Assembly (NCBI RefSeq): GCF_020329505.1 | Contig: NZ_JAGKJJ010000043.1 | Coordinates: 1 to 64,000, forward strand | Origin: Bradyrhizobium semiaridum | Lineage (GTDB): Bacteria > Pseudomonadota > Alphaproteobacteria > Rhizobiales > Xanthobacteraceae | Direction of reading: 5' to 3' | DNA length: 64,000 nt | Shown: positions 52,533-62,531 of the stretch, piece by piece | Layout of the letters: each line of letters opens with the position of its first letter | How positions within the stretch are numbered: position 1 is the stretch's first letter | Program-made: the position numbers and the translations under genes | Notes under the pieces: generated by a model | Told to the model about the DNA's origin: nothing | Seen by the model: only the letters and a program-made list of their open reading frames with translations | Databases searched by the model: none

Positions 52533-53099
52533 TTATCCCTTCAGCGAAGCATCGACGGCGCTGCCGACCACGTTCGCGTCCGGCGTTACGCCGGCGAGCC
52601 GCTGGACGATGGCGCCGGCGGCATCGGCCGCGATGCCGCGGACGTTGCTCATGGCGTTCGCCCGGGTCGTTGCGATCTGCTTCTCGGCGTCGGCGAGCTT
52701 GACGGCCAGCTTCTCCTCCAGCGCCTTGCGTTCGGCTTCGGAGGCCGCGTTCAGCTTCTCGCGGGTCTCGTTGCCGATTGCCTGGGCGCGGGAACGCGCA
52801 TTCGCCAGCTCGCTTTCATAGGCCTTCAGCGCCGCGTCGGACTCGTCCTTCAGCTTCTGCGCCTCGGCCAGATCGCCTTCGATCTTGTCCTGCCGTGCAT
52901 CGATCGCTCCGCCGACGCGCGGCAACGCGATACGCGACACGATCAGATAGAGCGCGACGAATGCAATCGCCAGCGACACCAGCTGCGAGGCGAAATAGGT
53001 GGAATCGAACGGCGGAAAGGTTCCGCCGTGATGTCCGCCATCGGCCTCGGTGTGGGCGCCGGCTTTCTGGCCTTTTGCCTCGCCATGACTCTCAGCCAT
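52533..53099 (-). CDS. ATP synthase Fo subunit b'
   Basis: 188 residues. A Gly/His/Lys-rich N-terminal tail (GEAKGQKAGAHTEADGGHHGG) precedes FDSTYFASQLVSLAIAFVALYLIV, the membrane anchor, and a coiled coil (GDLAEAQKLKDESDAALKAYESELANARSRAQ). Two different b-type subunits are usual in alphaproteobacteria and phototrophs. It sits between the c and b genes. Confidence 0.9.
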   Translation of the reverse strand: MAESHGEAKGQKAGAHTEADGGHHGGTFPPFDSTYFASQLVSLAIAFVALYLIVSRIALPRVGGAIDARQDKIEGDLAEAQKLKDESDAALKAYESELANARSRAQAIGNETREKLNAASEAERKALEEKLAVKLADAEKQIATTRANAMSNVRGIAADAAGAIVQRLAGVTPDANVVGSAVDASLKG

Positions 53100-53181
53100 G
53101 GTGTTCTCCTGTTGCTGTCATGCGCGCCGCCCTGAAGGCGGCGCGAAGGGTTGCCGCCGCAGCGGAACCGGGGGTGCCCGC

Positions 53182-53412
53182 TCAGAGCGGAACGAACAGC
53201 AGCAGCAGCGCGATCAGCAGCGAGAAGATGCCGAGCGCTTCGGTCACGGCGAAGCCGAAGATCAGGTTGCCGAACTGGCCCTGCGCGGCCGAGGGGTTAC
53301 GCACCGCAGCGGCGAGGTAGTTGCCGAAGATGATGCCCACGCCCACGCCCGCACCGCCCATGCCGATGCACGCGATGCCCGCGCCGATAAGTTTTGCTGC
53401 TGCCGGTTCCAT
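53182..53412 (-). CDS. atpE: ATP synthase Fo subunit c
   Basis: 76 residues: two hydrophobic helices with a polar loop (VRNPSAAQGQF). The proton-binding Glu lies in FAVTEALGIFSLLIAL of the second helix, and GIACIGMGGAGVGVGIIFG is the glycine-rich first helix. ATG 53412 follows a purine-rich AAGGAGC stretch. It forms the rotor ring of the synthase. Confidence 0.95.
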   Translation of the reverse strand: MEPAAAKLIGAGIACIGMGGAGVGVGIIFGNYLAAAVRNPSAAQGQFGNLIFGFAVTEALGIFSLLIALLLLFVPL

Positions 53413-53465
53413 TTTTAGCTCCTTGAGAGATAGACAGATTGGTGGGTGGAGATTCCCCGGACCGC

Positions 53466-54215
53466 TTAGTGTCCCGGATGAATGGCGTCGTTGAGGTAGA
53501 TGCAGGTCAGGATCGCGAACACATAGGCCTGCAGGAACGCGACCAGCAGTTCCAGCGCCTGCAGCGCGACCGTGAGCGCCAGCGGCAGCACGCCGCCGAA
53601 CCAGCCGAGCGCGCCGAGCGAGAAGCCGAGCATTGCGACGAAGCCTGCGAACACCTTCAGCGCGATGTGGCCGGCCAGCATGTTGGCGAACAGACGCACG
53701 CTGTGCGAGACCGGACGCAGGAAGAACGACAGCACCTCGATGAACATCACCAGCGGCAGGATGTAGATCGGAACGCCGGAGGGAACGAAGATCTTGAAGA
53801 ATTTCACGCCGTTCTTGTAGAGGCCGTAGATCAGGACGGTGAAGAACACCAGGAGCGCGAGGGCCGCGGTGACGATCAGGTGGCTCGCGACCGTGAAGGT
53901 GTAGGGGATGATGCCCACCAGGTTCGAGACGCAGATGAACATGAAGATCGAGAAGATCAGCGGGAAGAACTTCATGCCTTCCGAGCCGGCCGTGCTGCGA
54001 ATCGTGGTCGCGACGAACTCGTAGGATATCTCGGCGACCGACTGCAGCCGTCCCGGAACCAGCTCGCGGCCGCTCGCCAGCATCAGCAGCGCGATCAACA
54101 GCACCGCGATGAACATGTAGAGCGACGAATTGGTGAAGGCGATCGTGTGATTGCCGATATGGCCGAGCGTGAAGAGGGGCTCGATGTTGAACTGGTGGAT
54201 CGGGTCGATTTTCAT
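53466..54215 (-). CDS. atpB: ATP synthase Fo subunit a
   Basis: 249 residues from ATG 54215 (MKIDPIHQFNIEPLF); an in-frame ATG at 54242 has no better site. The conserved Arg helix is HSVRLFANMLAGHIALKVFAGF, and the C-terminal helix ends LLVAFLQAYVFAILTCIYL. It forms the proton half-channels beside the c ring. The order atpI-atpB-atpE-b'-b is standard for alphaproteobacteria, where the F1 genes are elsewhere. Confidence 0.95.
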   Translation of the reverse strand: MKIDPIHQFNIEPLFTLGHIGNHTIAFTNSSLYMFIAVLLIALLMLASGRELVPGRLQSVAEISYEFVATTIRSTAGSEGMKFFPLIFSIFMFICVSNLVGIIPYTFTVASHLIVTAALALLVFFTVLIYGLYKNGVKFFKIFVPSGVPIYILPLVMFIEVLSFFLRPVSHSVRLFANMLAGHIALKVFAGFVAMLGFSLGALGWFGGVLPLALTVALQALELLVAFLQAYVFAILTCIYLNDAIHPGH

Positions 54216-54286
54216 CCGCGCGGCTCTTGGTCCACCGGCCATCCTGCCGGTTATCGAATTTCAAATGTCGTGACTTCCGCCAGCGC

Positions 54287-54658
54287 TTAGCGTTTGCCCG
54301 AGGCCCTGCCAGCAGACCTCACCACGTTGACCACGCCGGCGACGAAGCCGAGCAGCATGAACACGATGAAGCCGAATGGCGACGTCGACAGCCAACGGTC
54401 GACTCCCCAGCCAATCGCCGCCCCGACGGCAACGCCCGCGATCAGTTCCGAGGAAAGACGAAAACCGAGCGCCATCGCCGAAGCTCTGGCCGCACTGTCC
54501 CCGCCTTCAGTACCGGATTGATCAGTCTTGCTCCTGCGGCTGTCACGAATTTCAGACAACCGATGATCGAGACTTCCGAGCCTTGCGGAAAGCGCAGCTT
54601 CGTCGGGAGACGATTGATCGCGATTTCCACTTGTGCGGTCGTTGGTGTTTTCAGCCAT
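54287..54658 (-). CDS. AtpI/AtpZ-type accessory protein
   Basis: 123 residues. A long polar N-terminus (RDQSSPDEAALSARLGSLDHRL) precedes two membrane segments (LIAGVAVGAAIGWGVDRWL and FIVFMLLGFVAGVVNVVR). The FRLSSELIAGVAVGAAIGW motif is that of AtpI-family proteins encoded first in Fo operons. It helps ring assembly or Mg/Ca supply, by family knowledge. The 426 bases to the next gene hold its promoter and a 10-base tandem duplicate (TGGAGATATT twice, 54789-54808). Confidence 0.87.
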   Translation of the reverse strand: MAENTNDRTSGNRDQSSPDEAALSARLGSLDHRLSEIRDSRRSKTDQSGTEGGDSAARASAMALGFRLSSELIAGVAVGAAIGWGVDRWLSTSPFGFIVFMLLGFVAGVVNVVRSAGRASGKR

Positions 54659-55084
54659 GCTGCAAACACTAATCGAAGCCGCGGATGATGGAAATTACGC
54701 CCGTCCCCGTCAAAAGCCGCGCGGACCATACTGACCGCGTCCAATCAAGTCAAGATTGCGTCGTAACCAGCTATTGCATTGATTCTGCTGGAGATATTTG
54801 GAGATATTCAAGGTCACAGTGACGCAGTGATCGCAGTGCAACAGCTGGCGCCCGCGAAAGCCCTCCGTCGACTTTGTAAGCCGTTACGATCTCAAGCAAA
54901 TTGCTCGGCGCGCGCCGGGCCGTTCGAATCTTCGGCTGGACGGCCGCGAGCGGAACCGCGCAAGCGCATCCGCTGGACGGACGGGAGGATCAACCGGGCA
55001 GGTGCGCCACGCGCGTTGAAATCGGGTAGCGAGCCTATAGTTCACTTAACACAGGGGCAGAATCAGGTTGAGGCGGAGCGAGCC

Positions 55085-55603
55085 ATGCCGACAGCGATAT
55101 CGCCCTCGAGATTGTCTGCCGCGATTGCCGTTGTGCTTGTGTCCGCCGCCGGCACGGCGATGGCGCAATCGGCTCCTGACACTGAGAACGGCCGCTACAC
55201 ACTGTCCCCGGCCGGCAGCGGCTTCCTGCGGCTCGACACCCGCACCGGCGCCGTGTCGACCTGCACCAATTCGAGCGCCGGCTGGGCCTGTTACATGGTG
55301 CCGGACGAGCGTGCGGCATTGGATGCCGAGATCGGGCGGCTTCAGGCCGACAACGACAGGCTGAGGACCGACCTGGCGGCTCGCGAGCCCGCCGCATCGG
55401 GCAAGACCGACGAGGCGCTGCCGAAATCGGATCAACTGAAGAAGGGCGAGCCGAAGACGGCCGAGAGCGAGCGCAAAATCGAAATCCCGCTGCCGAGCGA
55501 CCGCGACATGGATCGCATGATGTCGTTCGTGGAGCGCGCATGGCGGCGGCTGATCGAGATGGCCAACCGGGTGCAGCGCGACTTCAACGGCGGCAAGATC
55601 TGA
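55085..55603 (+). CDS. Secreted coiled-coil protein of unknown function
   Basis: 172 residues. A signal peptide (SRLSAAIAVVLVSAAGTAMAQ) precedes a small domain NGRYTLSPAGSGFLRLDTRTGAVSTC...WACYMVPDERAALDAEIGRLQADNDRLR, running into a short coiled coil and a Lys/Glu/Pro linker ending MMSFVERAWRRLIEMANRVQ. Two Cys could form a disulfide. The gene is divergent from the Fo operon. I recognise the pattern from other proteins of this order but no function is known. Confidence 0.75.
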   Translation: MPTAISPSRLSAAIAVVLVSAAGTAMAQSAPDTENGRYTLSPAGSGFLRLDTRTGAVSTCTNSSAGWACYMVPDERAALDAEIGRLQADNDRLRTDLAAREPAASGKTDEALPKSDQLKKGEPKTAESERKIEIPLPSDRDMDRMMSFVERAWRRLIEMANRVQRDFNGGKI

Positions 55604-55624
55604 CCTTGTCCGACTTTTCCACGG

Positions 55625-55743
55625 CGTCGTCCCGGCGAAGGCCATAACCACAGCAGTTGGTTGGCTATGAGAGGTCAACTCCGAGTCTTTGCCATTGAGG
55701 GGCGGGCCGCGGAGTATGGGTTCCGGCCTTCGCCGGGACGACG
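55625..55743. repeat. Dispersed palindrome, family H
   Basis: CGTCGTCCCGGCGAAGGCC (55625-55643) and GGCCTTCGCCGGGACGACG (55725-55743) are perfect 19-base inverted arms with an ~81-base centre. It ends 16 bases before the YjbQ start codon and may give that gene part of its leader. Confidence 0.85.
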
Positions 55744-55759
55744 AATTGAGAGATTGCAG

Positions 55760-56233
55760 ATGAACTCAGCGAGAACAGCTTCCCGCTCGGCGCCGTCGTT
55801 TGTCGCGGCGACCGGCATCGTCTCCGCGCGCCTGGCGGTGCAGACGTCGGGCGCAGGCTTTGCCGACATCACAAGTGAAGTCGCCAAATTCCTGCGCGAG
55901 GCGCGCGCCGCGGAGGGCGCGGTGAGCCTGTTCATCCGCCACACCTCGGCCTCGCTGACGATCCAGGAGAATGCCGATCCAACGGTGCTCGTCGACCTGA
56001 TGACGGCGCTCGATCGTGCCGCGCCGGAAGACGGCGGCTGGCGTCACGACACCGAGGGCCCCGACGACATGCCGGCGCATATCAAGACCATGCTGACGGC
56101 GACCTCACTGCAGATCCCGGTGCTCGATGGCGAGATGGCGCTCGGCACCTGGCAGGGCATCTATCTGATCGAGCATCGCGCCCGTCCGCATCGCCGCGAG
56201 ATCGTGCTGCAATTCATCGGCGCTACCAAATGA
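55760..56233 (+). CDS. YjbQ family protein (UPF0047)
   Basis: 157 residues from ATG 55760. Family motifs: GFADITSEVAKFL, SLFIRHTSASLTIQENADPTVLVDL, HIKTMLTATSLQIPVLDGEMALGTWQGIYLIEHR. The His and Glu of the HTSASLTIQENAD region are conserved. The family is often called secondary thiamine-phosphate synthase; that activity is weak and the physiological role is unsettled. It follows a long palindromic repeat. Confidence 0.9.
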   Translation: MNSARTASRSAPSFVAATGIVSARLAVQTSGAGFADITSEVAKFLREARAAEGAVSLFIRHTSASLTIQENADPTVLVDLMTALDRAAPEDGGWRHDTEGPDDMPAHIKTMLTATSLQIPVLDGEMALGTWQGIYLIEHRARPHRREIVLQFIGATK

Positions 56234-56300
56234 CATCGGCCGCGGATTGCTCCGCGGCCGATGCATCGTGATGGCGATGTCGCTTGATCTGATCTTGCGA

Positions 56301-57965
56301 TCAGGTCTTGCTGATGTCGACGTCCTTGGTCTCCGGAACGAACAGTGCGCCGATCACGAAGGTGATCGCTGCGAAGATGATCGGATACCACAGGCCGGAA
56401 TAGATATCGCCGGTGGAGGCGGTGATCGCGAAGGCGGTTGCCGGGAGCAGACCGCCGAACCAGCCGTTGCCGATGTGATATGGCAGCGACATCGAGGTGT
56501 AGCGGATGCGGGTCGGGAACAGTTCGACCAGCATCGCGGCGATCGGGCCGTAGACCATGGTGACGTAGATCACCAGGATCAGCAGCAGGCCGACGATCGC
56601 GGCGACCTGCGGACGGAAGATGTCGAACGGATGCGCCATCTTCACGATGCCGGCGTCACCTGGCTTCGGATAGCCCGCCGCCTGAATCGCCGCGGTGATC
56701 GCGGGATTCGACGTCTTGGCATCCGTGTAGGGGACCTCCTTGTCGTTGACCATGATCTTCACCGGTGCACCTGCCGTGCCAGCGACGGTCGAGTAGTTCA
56801 CCGACGACTGGGCGAGGAAGGCGCGGGCGGTGTCGCACGGCGCCGTGAATACCCGCGTGCCGACCGGGTTGAACAGGTCGCCGCAGCCCTTCGGATCCGC
56901 CACAACCTGCACCTTGACCGTCTCATAGGCCTTTTCCAGCGCCGGATTGGCGTTGGTCGAGATCATGCGGAAGATCGGGAACAGGGTGAGCGCGCCGATC
57001 AGGCAGCCCGCCAGGATGATCGGCTTGCGGCCGATCCTGTCGGACAGGGCACCGAACACCAGGAAGAAGCCGGTGCCGAGCAGCAGCGACCAGGCGATCA
57101 GGAGGTTGGCGGTGTAGCCGTCGACCTTGAGGATCGATTGCAGGAAGAACAGCGCATAGAACTGTCCGGTGTACCAGATCACGGCCTGGCCCATGGTCAG
57201 GCCGAGCAGCGCGAGGATCACGATCTTGGCGTTGCTCCAGGTCGCGAAGGCTTCGGTCAGTGGCGCCTTGGAGCCCTTGCCCTCTTCCTTCATGCGCTGG
57301 AACACCGGCGATTCGTTGAGCCGCAGCCGGATCCAGACCGAGATGCCGAGCAGCAGCACCGACACCAGGAACGGAACGCGCCAGCCCCATTCGGCGAAGT
57401 CCTTTTCGCCGGTGGCACTGCGGGTGAACAGGATCACCAGCAGCGACAGGAACAGGCCGAGCGTTGCTGTGGTCTGGATGAACGAGGTGTAGAAGCCGCG
57501 CCGGCCCTGCGGGGCGTGCTCCGCCACGTAGGTCGCCGCACCGCCGTACTCGCCGCCGAGCGCGAGGCCCTGCAGCAGCCGCAGCGCGATCAGGATGATC
57601 GGCGCCGCGATGCCGATCGTGGCCGCGTTGGGCAGCAGGCCGACGATGAAGGTCGACAGGCCCATGATCAGGATGGTGACGAGGAAGGTGTATTTGCGGC
57701 CGACGATATCGCCGACGCGGCCGAACACGATCGCGCCGAACGGGCGGACCAGGAAGCCGGCGGCGAACGCCAGCAGCGCGAAAATGTCGCGGGTTGCGGG
57801 CGGATAGGCCGAGAAGAACTGCGCGCCGATGATGCTGGCGAGTGATCCGTAGAGATAGAAGTCGTACCATTCGAAAACGGTGCCGAGCGACGACGCGAGG
57901 ATGACGAAACGTTCGTCCTTCGTCATGCCTGCCGGTCGCGCCGAAGTTGCAGTCACTGTGGACAT
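56301..57965 (-). CDS. MHS-family MFS transporter with a large loop
   Basis: 554 residues, about twelve membrane segments. The MHS/MFS motif GRVGDIVGRKYTF is clear, with FEWYDFYLYGSLASII at the start. Between about TM8 and TM9 a ~100-residue soluble insertion (PKGCGDLFNPVG...TAPCDTARAFL...DVKTS-like KTSNPAITAAI) holds two Cys. Relatives carry dicarboxylates, aromatic acids or osmolytes. GGGGGAG precedes the ATG. The 314 bases to the response regulator hold no other gene. Confidence 0.88.
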   Translation of the reverse strand: MSTVTATSARPAGMTKDERFVILASSLGTVFEWYDFYLYGSLASIIGAQFFSAYPPATRDIFALLAFAAGFLVRPFGAIVFGRVGDIVGRKYTFLVTILIMGLSTFIVGLLPNAATIGIAAPIILIALRLLQGLALGGEYGGAATYVAEHAPQGRRGFYTSFIQTTATLGLFLSLLVILFTRSATGEKDFAEWGWRVPFLVSVLLLGISVWIRLRLNESPVFQRMKEEGKGSKAPLTEAFATWSNAKIVILALLGLTMGQAVIWYTGQFYALFFLQSILKVDGYTANLLIAWSLLLGTGFFLVFGALSDRIGRKPIILAGCLIGALTLFPIFRMISTNANPALEKAYETVKVQVVADPKGCGDLFNPVGTRVFTAPCDTARAFLAQSSVNYSTVAGTAGAPVKIMVNDKEVPYTDAKTSNPAITAAIQAAGYPKPGDAGIVKMAHPFDIFRPQVAAIVGLLLILVIYVTMVYGPIAAMLVELFPTRIRYTSMSLPYHIGNGWFGGLLPATAFAITASTGDIYSGLWYPIIFAAITFVIGALFVPETKDVDISKT

Positions 57966-58279
57966 CTGGATAGCTCCCCCCGATTTTTGCTGCCAAGCTC
58001 GCCCCCGCCTGCCGGGTTCGGGCCGAATAAGCCTTAGGCTTGGATTCAGGGTAACATCGCAGTGAAACCCGCCCCAATAAGACTTTTGGCCTTTTCGCGC
58101 GGGTCATATCGCCAGCAATGAAAACGGGATGAACGCTGCCGGGCGCAGCTATTGCATCGCACAAGCTGGGCGTGGGTTAACTGCGTTGGCATGTGGTATT
58201 ATCCAGCGCTTGCAAGACGCAGCCGCGCGAGAGACAACCGGGTTGCGCGGGTTTGCCAAAATCCGTTAGTGGGACCGAG

Positions 58280-58954
58280 ATGTCTGCTGCTGCCACTACC
58301 CATCTTGTCATCGCCGACGACCATCCGCTGTTCCGCGATGCGTTGCGCCAGGCGGTGTCGAGTGTCGTGACGTCGGCCACCATCAGCGAGGCCGGATCGT
58401 TCGAGGACCTCACCGCGCTGCTGGAGCGGGACTCCGAGGTCGACCTGATCCTGCTCGACCTGACGATGCCGGGGATCAGCGGCTTCTCCGGCCTGATCTA
58501 TCTGCGTGCGCAGTATCCGGCGATCCCGGTGGTCATCGTGTCCGCCACCGACGATATCGGAACCATCCGCCGCTCGCTCGATTTTGGCGCCTCCGGTTTC
58601 ATCCCCAAGCGGTTCGGCGTCGAGACGCTGCGCGATGCCATCATGAAGGTGATGGAGGGCGACGTCTGGGTTCCGCCGGACACCGATCTGTCGGCCGCGG
58701 GCGACCCCGAAATGACGCGGCTGCGCGATCGCCTGGTGACGCTGACCCCGCAGCAGGTGCGGGTGCTGATGATGCTGTCGGAGGGGCTGCTCAACAAGCA
58801 GATCGCCTACGAGCTCGGTGTCTCCGAGGCCACCATCAAGGCGCATGTCTCGGCGATCCTGCAGAAGCTCGGCGTCGAAAGCCGCACCCAGGCCGTGATC
58901 GCCGCCGCCCGCATCGCCGGCGGCCAATGGCGCCAGGGCACGCCGCAGACGTAA
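58280..58954 (+). CDS. NarL-type response regulator
   Basis: 224 residues from ATG 58280. Receiver domain: LVIADDHPLFRDALRQAV (acidic pair), LLDLTMPGISGF (phospho-Asp) and ASGFIPKR (Lys). DNA-binding domain: LTPQQVRVLMMLSEGLLNKQIAYELGVSEATIKAHVSAIL with the LuxR HTH. It is convergent with the broken hybrid kinase, which is probably its cognate partner. Regulation by oxygen or carboxylate signals is possible but not shown. Confidence 0.9.
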   Translation: MSAAATTHLVIADDHPLFRDALRQAVSSVVTSATISEAGSFEDLTALLERDSEVDLILLDLTMPGISGFSGLIYLRAQYPAIPVVIVSATDDIGTIRRSLDFGASGFIPKRFGVETLRDAIMKVMEGDVWVPPDTDLSAAGDPEMTRLRDRLVTLTPQQVRVLMMLSEGLLNKQIAYELGVSEATIKAHVSAILQKLGVESRTQAVIAAARIAGGQWRQGTPQT

Positions 58955-58969
58955 GGCCCACTCACCATT

Positions 58970-59079
58970 GTCAATCCGGGGCGATGCGAAGCGTCGAGCC
59001 CGGAATCCATCGTACCGCATCGCATGAGGTGAAATGGATTCCGGGCTCGCGCCAAGCGGCGCGCCCAGGAATGACGGCG
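58970..59079. repeat. Dispersed palindrome, family D (copy 2)
   Basis: GAGCCCGGAATCCAT (58996-59010) and ATGGATTCCGGGCTC (59034-59048) are perfect 15-base arms, flanked by TCAATCCGGGGCGATGCGAAGC and CCAGGAATGACGGCG. It lies between the convergent response regulator and the kinase fragment. Confidence 0.75.
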
Positions 59080-59090
59080 AGTGCGGAACT

Positions 59091-60329
59091 TCACTCCGCT
59101 GCCACCATCTGCTGCGTCCGCCACTGCCCGAGCAAAGCGCGCAGCGAGGCTGGCTTCACCGGCTTGTTCAGCACCGCGATGTTTTCCTCGCGGGCGGCGA
59201 CGCGCACTGCGGGACTGCGGTCGGCGGTGATCAGGATCGCCGGGATGCCGTCGCCGAAGCGGCGGCGGATCTCGCGGATCGCCGCGACGCCGTTGCCGCG
59301 ATCGAGATGGTAGTCGACCAAGACGCCGGTGACGCGGCCGCCAGCCGCCTCGATCGCGCTCATTGCGCCTTCCGCATCGAGCACCGCGATGACCTCGGCG
59401 TCCCACGCCGTCAGCAGCGTCTTCATGCCGTCGAGGATGGCAGGATCGTTCTCGATGCAGACGATCAGCGCGCCGCTCATCGGCGTCTTCGACAGCGGGG
59501 TGGCGCTGGTGACAGCCGCGGTGTGGTTGACGGCGGTTGCGATCGGCACCGTGACCGAGAATGCCGAGCCGCCGCCCGCATTGGCCGAGATCGCGATGCG
59601 GTGGTTGAGCACGCGCGCCAGGCGTTCGACGATCGACAGGCCGAGTCCGAGGCCGCGCGCGATCCGCGCGCCCTGCTCGAGGCGGTGGAACTCCTTGAAG
59701 ATCTCGCCGCGCTTCTGCACGGGGATGCCGACGCCGGTGTCGTAGATGCTGATCTGAAGCTGCTCGCCGCGGCGGCGGCAGCCGACCAGCACACGGCCGC
59801 GCGGGGTATATTTGATCGCGTTGGAGATGAAGTTCTGCAGCAGCCGGCGCAGCAGCGAACGGTCGGACTCGACCGGCAGCGAGCACGGTACGAAGCGCAG
59901 GTCGAGGCCCTTGTCGCGCGCGATCGGCGCGAACTCGATCTCCAGCGAACGCATCAGATCGGCCATACGGAAGCTCGTGATCGATGGCGTCATGGCGCCG
60001 GCATCGAGTCTGCTGATATCGAGCAGCGCGCCCAGGATGTCCTCGATCGCCTCGAGCGAGTCGTCGATGTTCTCGACCAGGCGGGAGTCCTCGCCGCCGT
60101 TCTGGCGCTCGACCAGGCTCGTGACGTAGAGCCGTGCCGCGTTGAGCGGCTGCAGGATGTCGTGGCTGGCGGCGGCGAGGAAGCGCGTCTTGGAGGCGTT
60201 GGCGTCTTCCGCGATGCCCTTGGCGAGTGCGAGTTCGGAGTTCAGCCGGGTCAGCTCTTCGGTGCGGTCGCGCACCCGCTTCTCCAGCGTCGCATTGGCG
60301 CGCTCCAGCGCCTCGGCGGCCTCGTGGCC
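59091..60329 (-). pseudogene. Hybrid histidine kinase, C-terminal fragment (HisKA-HATPase-receiver)
   Basis: The frame carries a linker (EALERANATLEKRVRDRTEEL), H-box AAASHDILQPLNAARLYV, N-box NFISNAIKYT, DTGVGIP and GLGLGLSIVERLARVL, then a receiver domain with IVCIENDPAILDGM and LVDYHLDRGNG. The catalytic motifs are complete. It has no good start of its own (a GTG at 60275 is possible) and follows directly, in another frame, on the N-terminal fragment. The two are halves of one CbrA/NahK-type protein that a deletion has put out of frame. A residual soluble kinase may be made, but membrane sensing would be lost. Confidence 0.7.
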
Positions 60330-62416
60330 ATGAATTCGAGGATCTCGGGCAAGGGGATGCCGAGCTGCATCAGATGTGGCGGCAGCGCCAGCAGTTCGGC
60401 GAACTGCCGGTTGGAGCAGATCAGCTGCAAATCGGCGTCGAACACCGCGATGCCCTGCCGCACATGGTTGAGCGCGGTCTGCAGGATCTCGCGGTTGAAA
60501 TGCAGCGCGGCGTGGGAATCGTCGAGCAGCTTCAGCGCGGCCTTGGCCGACACGGTGCGGCGTTGCAGCAGCAGCGACATCACGAGGCGCGAGGATGCCG
60601 CGCCGATCGAGGAGGCGATCAGCCGCTCGGCGTGCTGCAGCAGCTCGAAATCCGCCGGCGCCGACGGATCAAGCGCGACGTTGCGGTCGGCGGCGAACGC
60701 GGCGAAGGCCTCGCGGGTCCGCTCGGGGCCGAGATATTGCGTCACCGTGCTCTGGATGTCCTGCACCGTCACGGTGGTGCGCCAGCGCCGGAAGCTGGGT
60801 GCGATCGGGGCGAGCGCGTTCGGCACGAAGACGTCGGCCTGCAGCAGCTCGATCGACGACGGCGCGTGCGCCAGCGAGAACACGACATAGGTGAGGACGT
60901 TGAGCGCCAGACTCCAGAGTACGCCGTGCAGCAGCGGCGGCAGATCGGCACCGAACAGCGCCTGCGGCCGCAGCGCCTCGATTCCGAACGGCCCGTGCTG
61001 CAACAGCATCAGCCCCGCGGTCGAGGTCTCCAGGAAGCTCGGCACGAACAGCGTGTAAAGCCACATCGCGAAGCCGACCAGCATGCCCGCCATGGCGCCG
61101 CGCGCGGTGGCCCGACGCCAGAACAGGCCGCCGAAGAACGCCGGCGCCAGCTGCGCGATCGCCGCAAAGGACAACAGGCCGATCGAGACCAGCTGGGTGT
61201 TGCCGAGGGCGCGATAGTAGAAATACGCCATCACCATGATGGCGAAGATCGAGAAGCGGCGCGCCTTGAGCAGGAAGTCGCCGAAGTCCTTCTGGCCGGC
61301 GCGGGCATCGTCGCTGCGCGGCAACACCAGCGGCAGCACGATGTCGTTGGAGACCATGATCGACAGCGCGACGCATTCGACGATCACCATCGCGGTGCCG
61401 GCCGACAGGCCGCCGACGAACACGGCGAGGCTGAGCAGCTGCGAATTGCCTTCCATCGGCAGCGCCAGCACGAACATGTCGGCATCGACCGCGCCGAACG
61501 GGAAGATGACGAGGCCGGCGATCGCGATCGGAATCACGAACAGGTTGATCACGACGAGGTAGAGCGGGAACAGCCAGCGCGCCCGGCTGACGTCGGCGCT
61601 GGTCGAATTCTCCACCACGCTGACGTGGAACTGGCGCGGCAGCAGCATGATCGCGCAGAACGACAACAGCGTCATGATCAGGAAGTTGCCGACCGAGGGC
61701 ACATATTCGATCGCGCGCAGCGCCTCCGGGGTCTTCAGCGCGCGCTCGTAGAGCTCGCCGGGGGAGAACATCCAGAAGGTGACGAAGGCGCCGGCGGCGA
61801 TGAAGGCGACCAGCTTGACGATGGACTCGGCCGCGATCGCCAGGATCAGGCCGTGCTGGTGCTCGGTCGCGTCGGTGTGGCGGGTGCCGAACAGCACCGC
61901 GAACACCGCCATCGCCAGCGTCACCATCAGCGCGATGTCGCCGATGATCGGGATCTTGGAGAAGGCCTGGTCCTCGCTCAGGATGGTCTCCAGCGAGGAC
62001 GCCATCGCCTTGAGCTGCAGCGCGATGTAGGGCACCGAGCCGATGATCGCAATGCACGCGACCGTCGCGGCGACCGCCTGGCTCTTGCCGTAGCGCGCGG
62101 CGATGAAGTCGGCGATCGAGGTGATGTTCTGCGACTTGGCGAGCGCGATCACCCGGCGCAGCAGCGGCGTGCACAGCCCGACCATCACGATCGGGCCGAC
62201 ATAGATCGCCAGGAAATCGATGCTGGTGCGGGTGGCGAAGCCGACCGAGCCGAAGAAGGTCCATGAGGTGCAGTAGATCGCCAGCGACAGCGGATAGATC
62301 CACTGGCTGGCACGGCCGCGCTCGCCCGGCGGCATGCGGTCGCCGCGGCTGGCCACGAAGAACAACAATCCGATGTAGGCGAACGCCGTGGCGATTACGC
62401 CCCAGTCGTGCAGCAT
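60251..62416 (-). pseudogene. Hybrid histidine kinase, N-terminal fragment (SSS transporter-like, STAC, PAS)
   Basis: Residues ~1-690 hold a sodium/solute symporter-like membrane region of about thirteen helices (IYPLSLAIYCTSWTFFGSVGFATR, ITSIADFIAARYGKSQAVAAT, FGGLFWRRATARGAMAGMLVGF), a STAC-like segment and the start of a PAS domain (NHVRQGIAVFDADLQLICSNRQFAELLALP). At PEILEFMAT, in the middle of PAS, the frame continues as RPPRRWSAPM and stops 25 residues later (60251). The correct continuation lies in another frame. Relatives are ~1150-1170 residues, so about 60 residues appear missing. The start at 62416 has GGGAG upstream. Confidence 0.75.
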
Positions 62417-62474
62417 CGCTGCTCATCTCCCGTCCCGGCCATGGAGAGGGCCGGATGGGGGAGTATAAACGCAT

Positions 62475-62505
62475 CGGGCCGGCCGCGCATCGCACGACCG
62501 GCCCG
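62475..62505 (-). terminator. Hairpin between hemA and the kinase gene
   Basis: CGGGCCGG and CCGGCCCG are perfect eight-base arms with a 15-base loop, 27 bases downstream of the hemA stop. No strong U-tract follows. It may end the hemA transcript. Confidence 0.6.
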
Positions 62506-62531
62506 ATTTCGGAAGTGGAACGCGGATAGGG

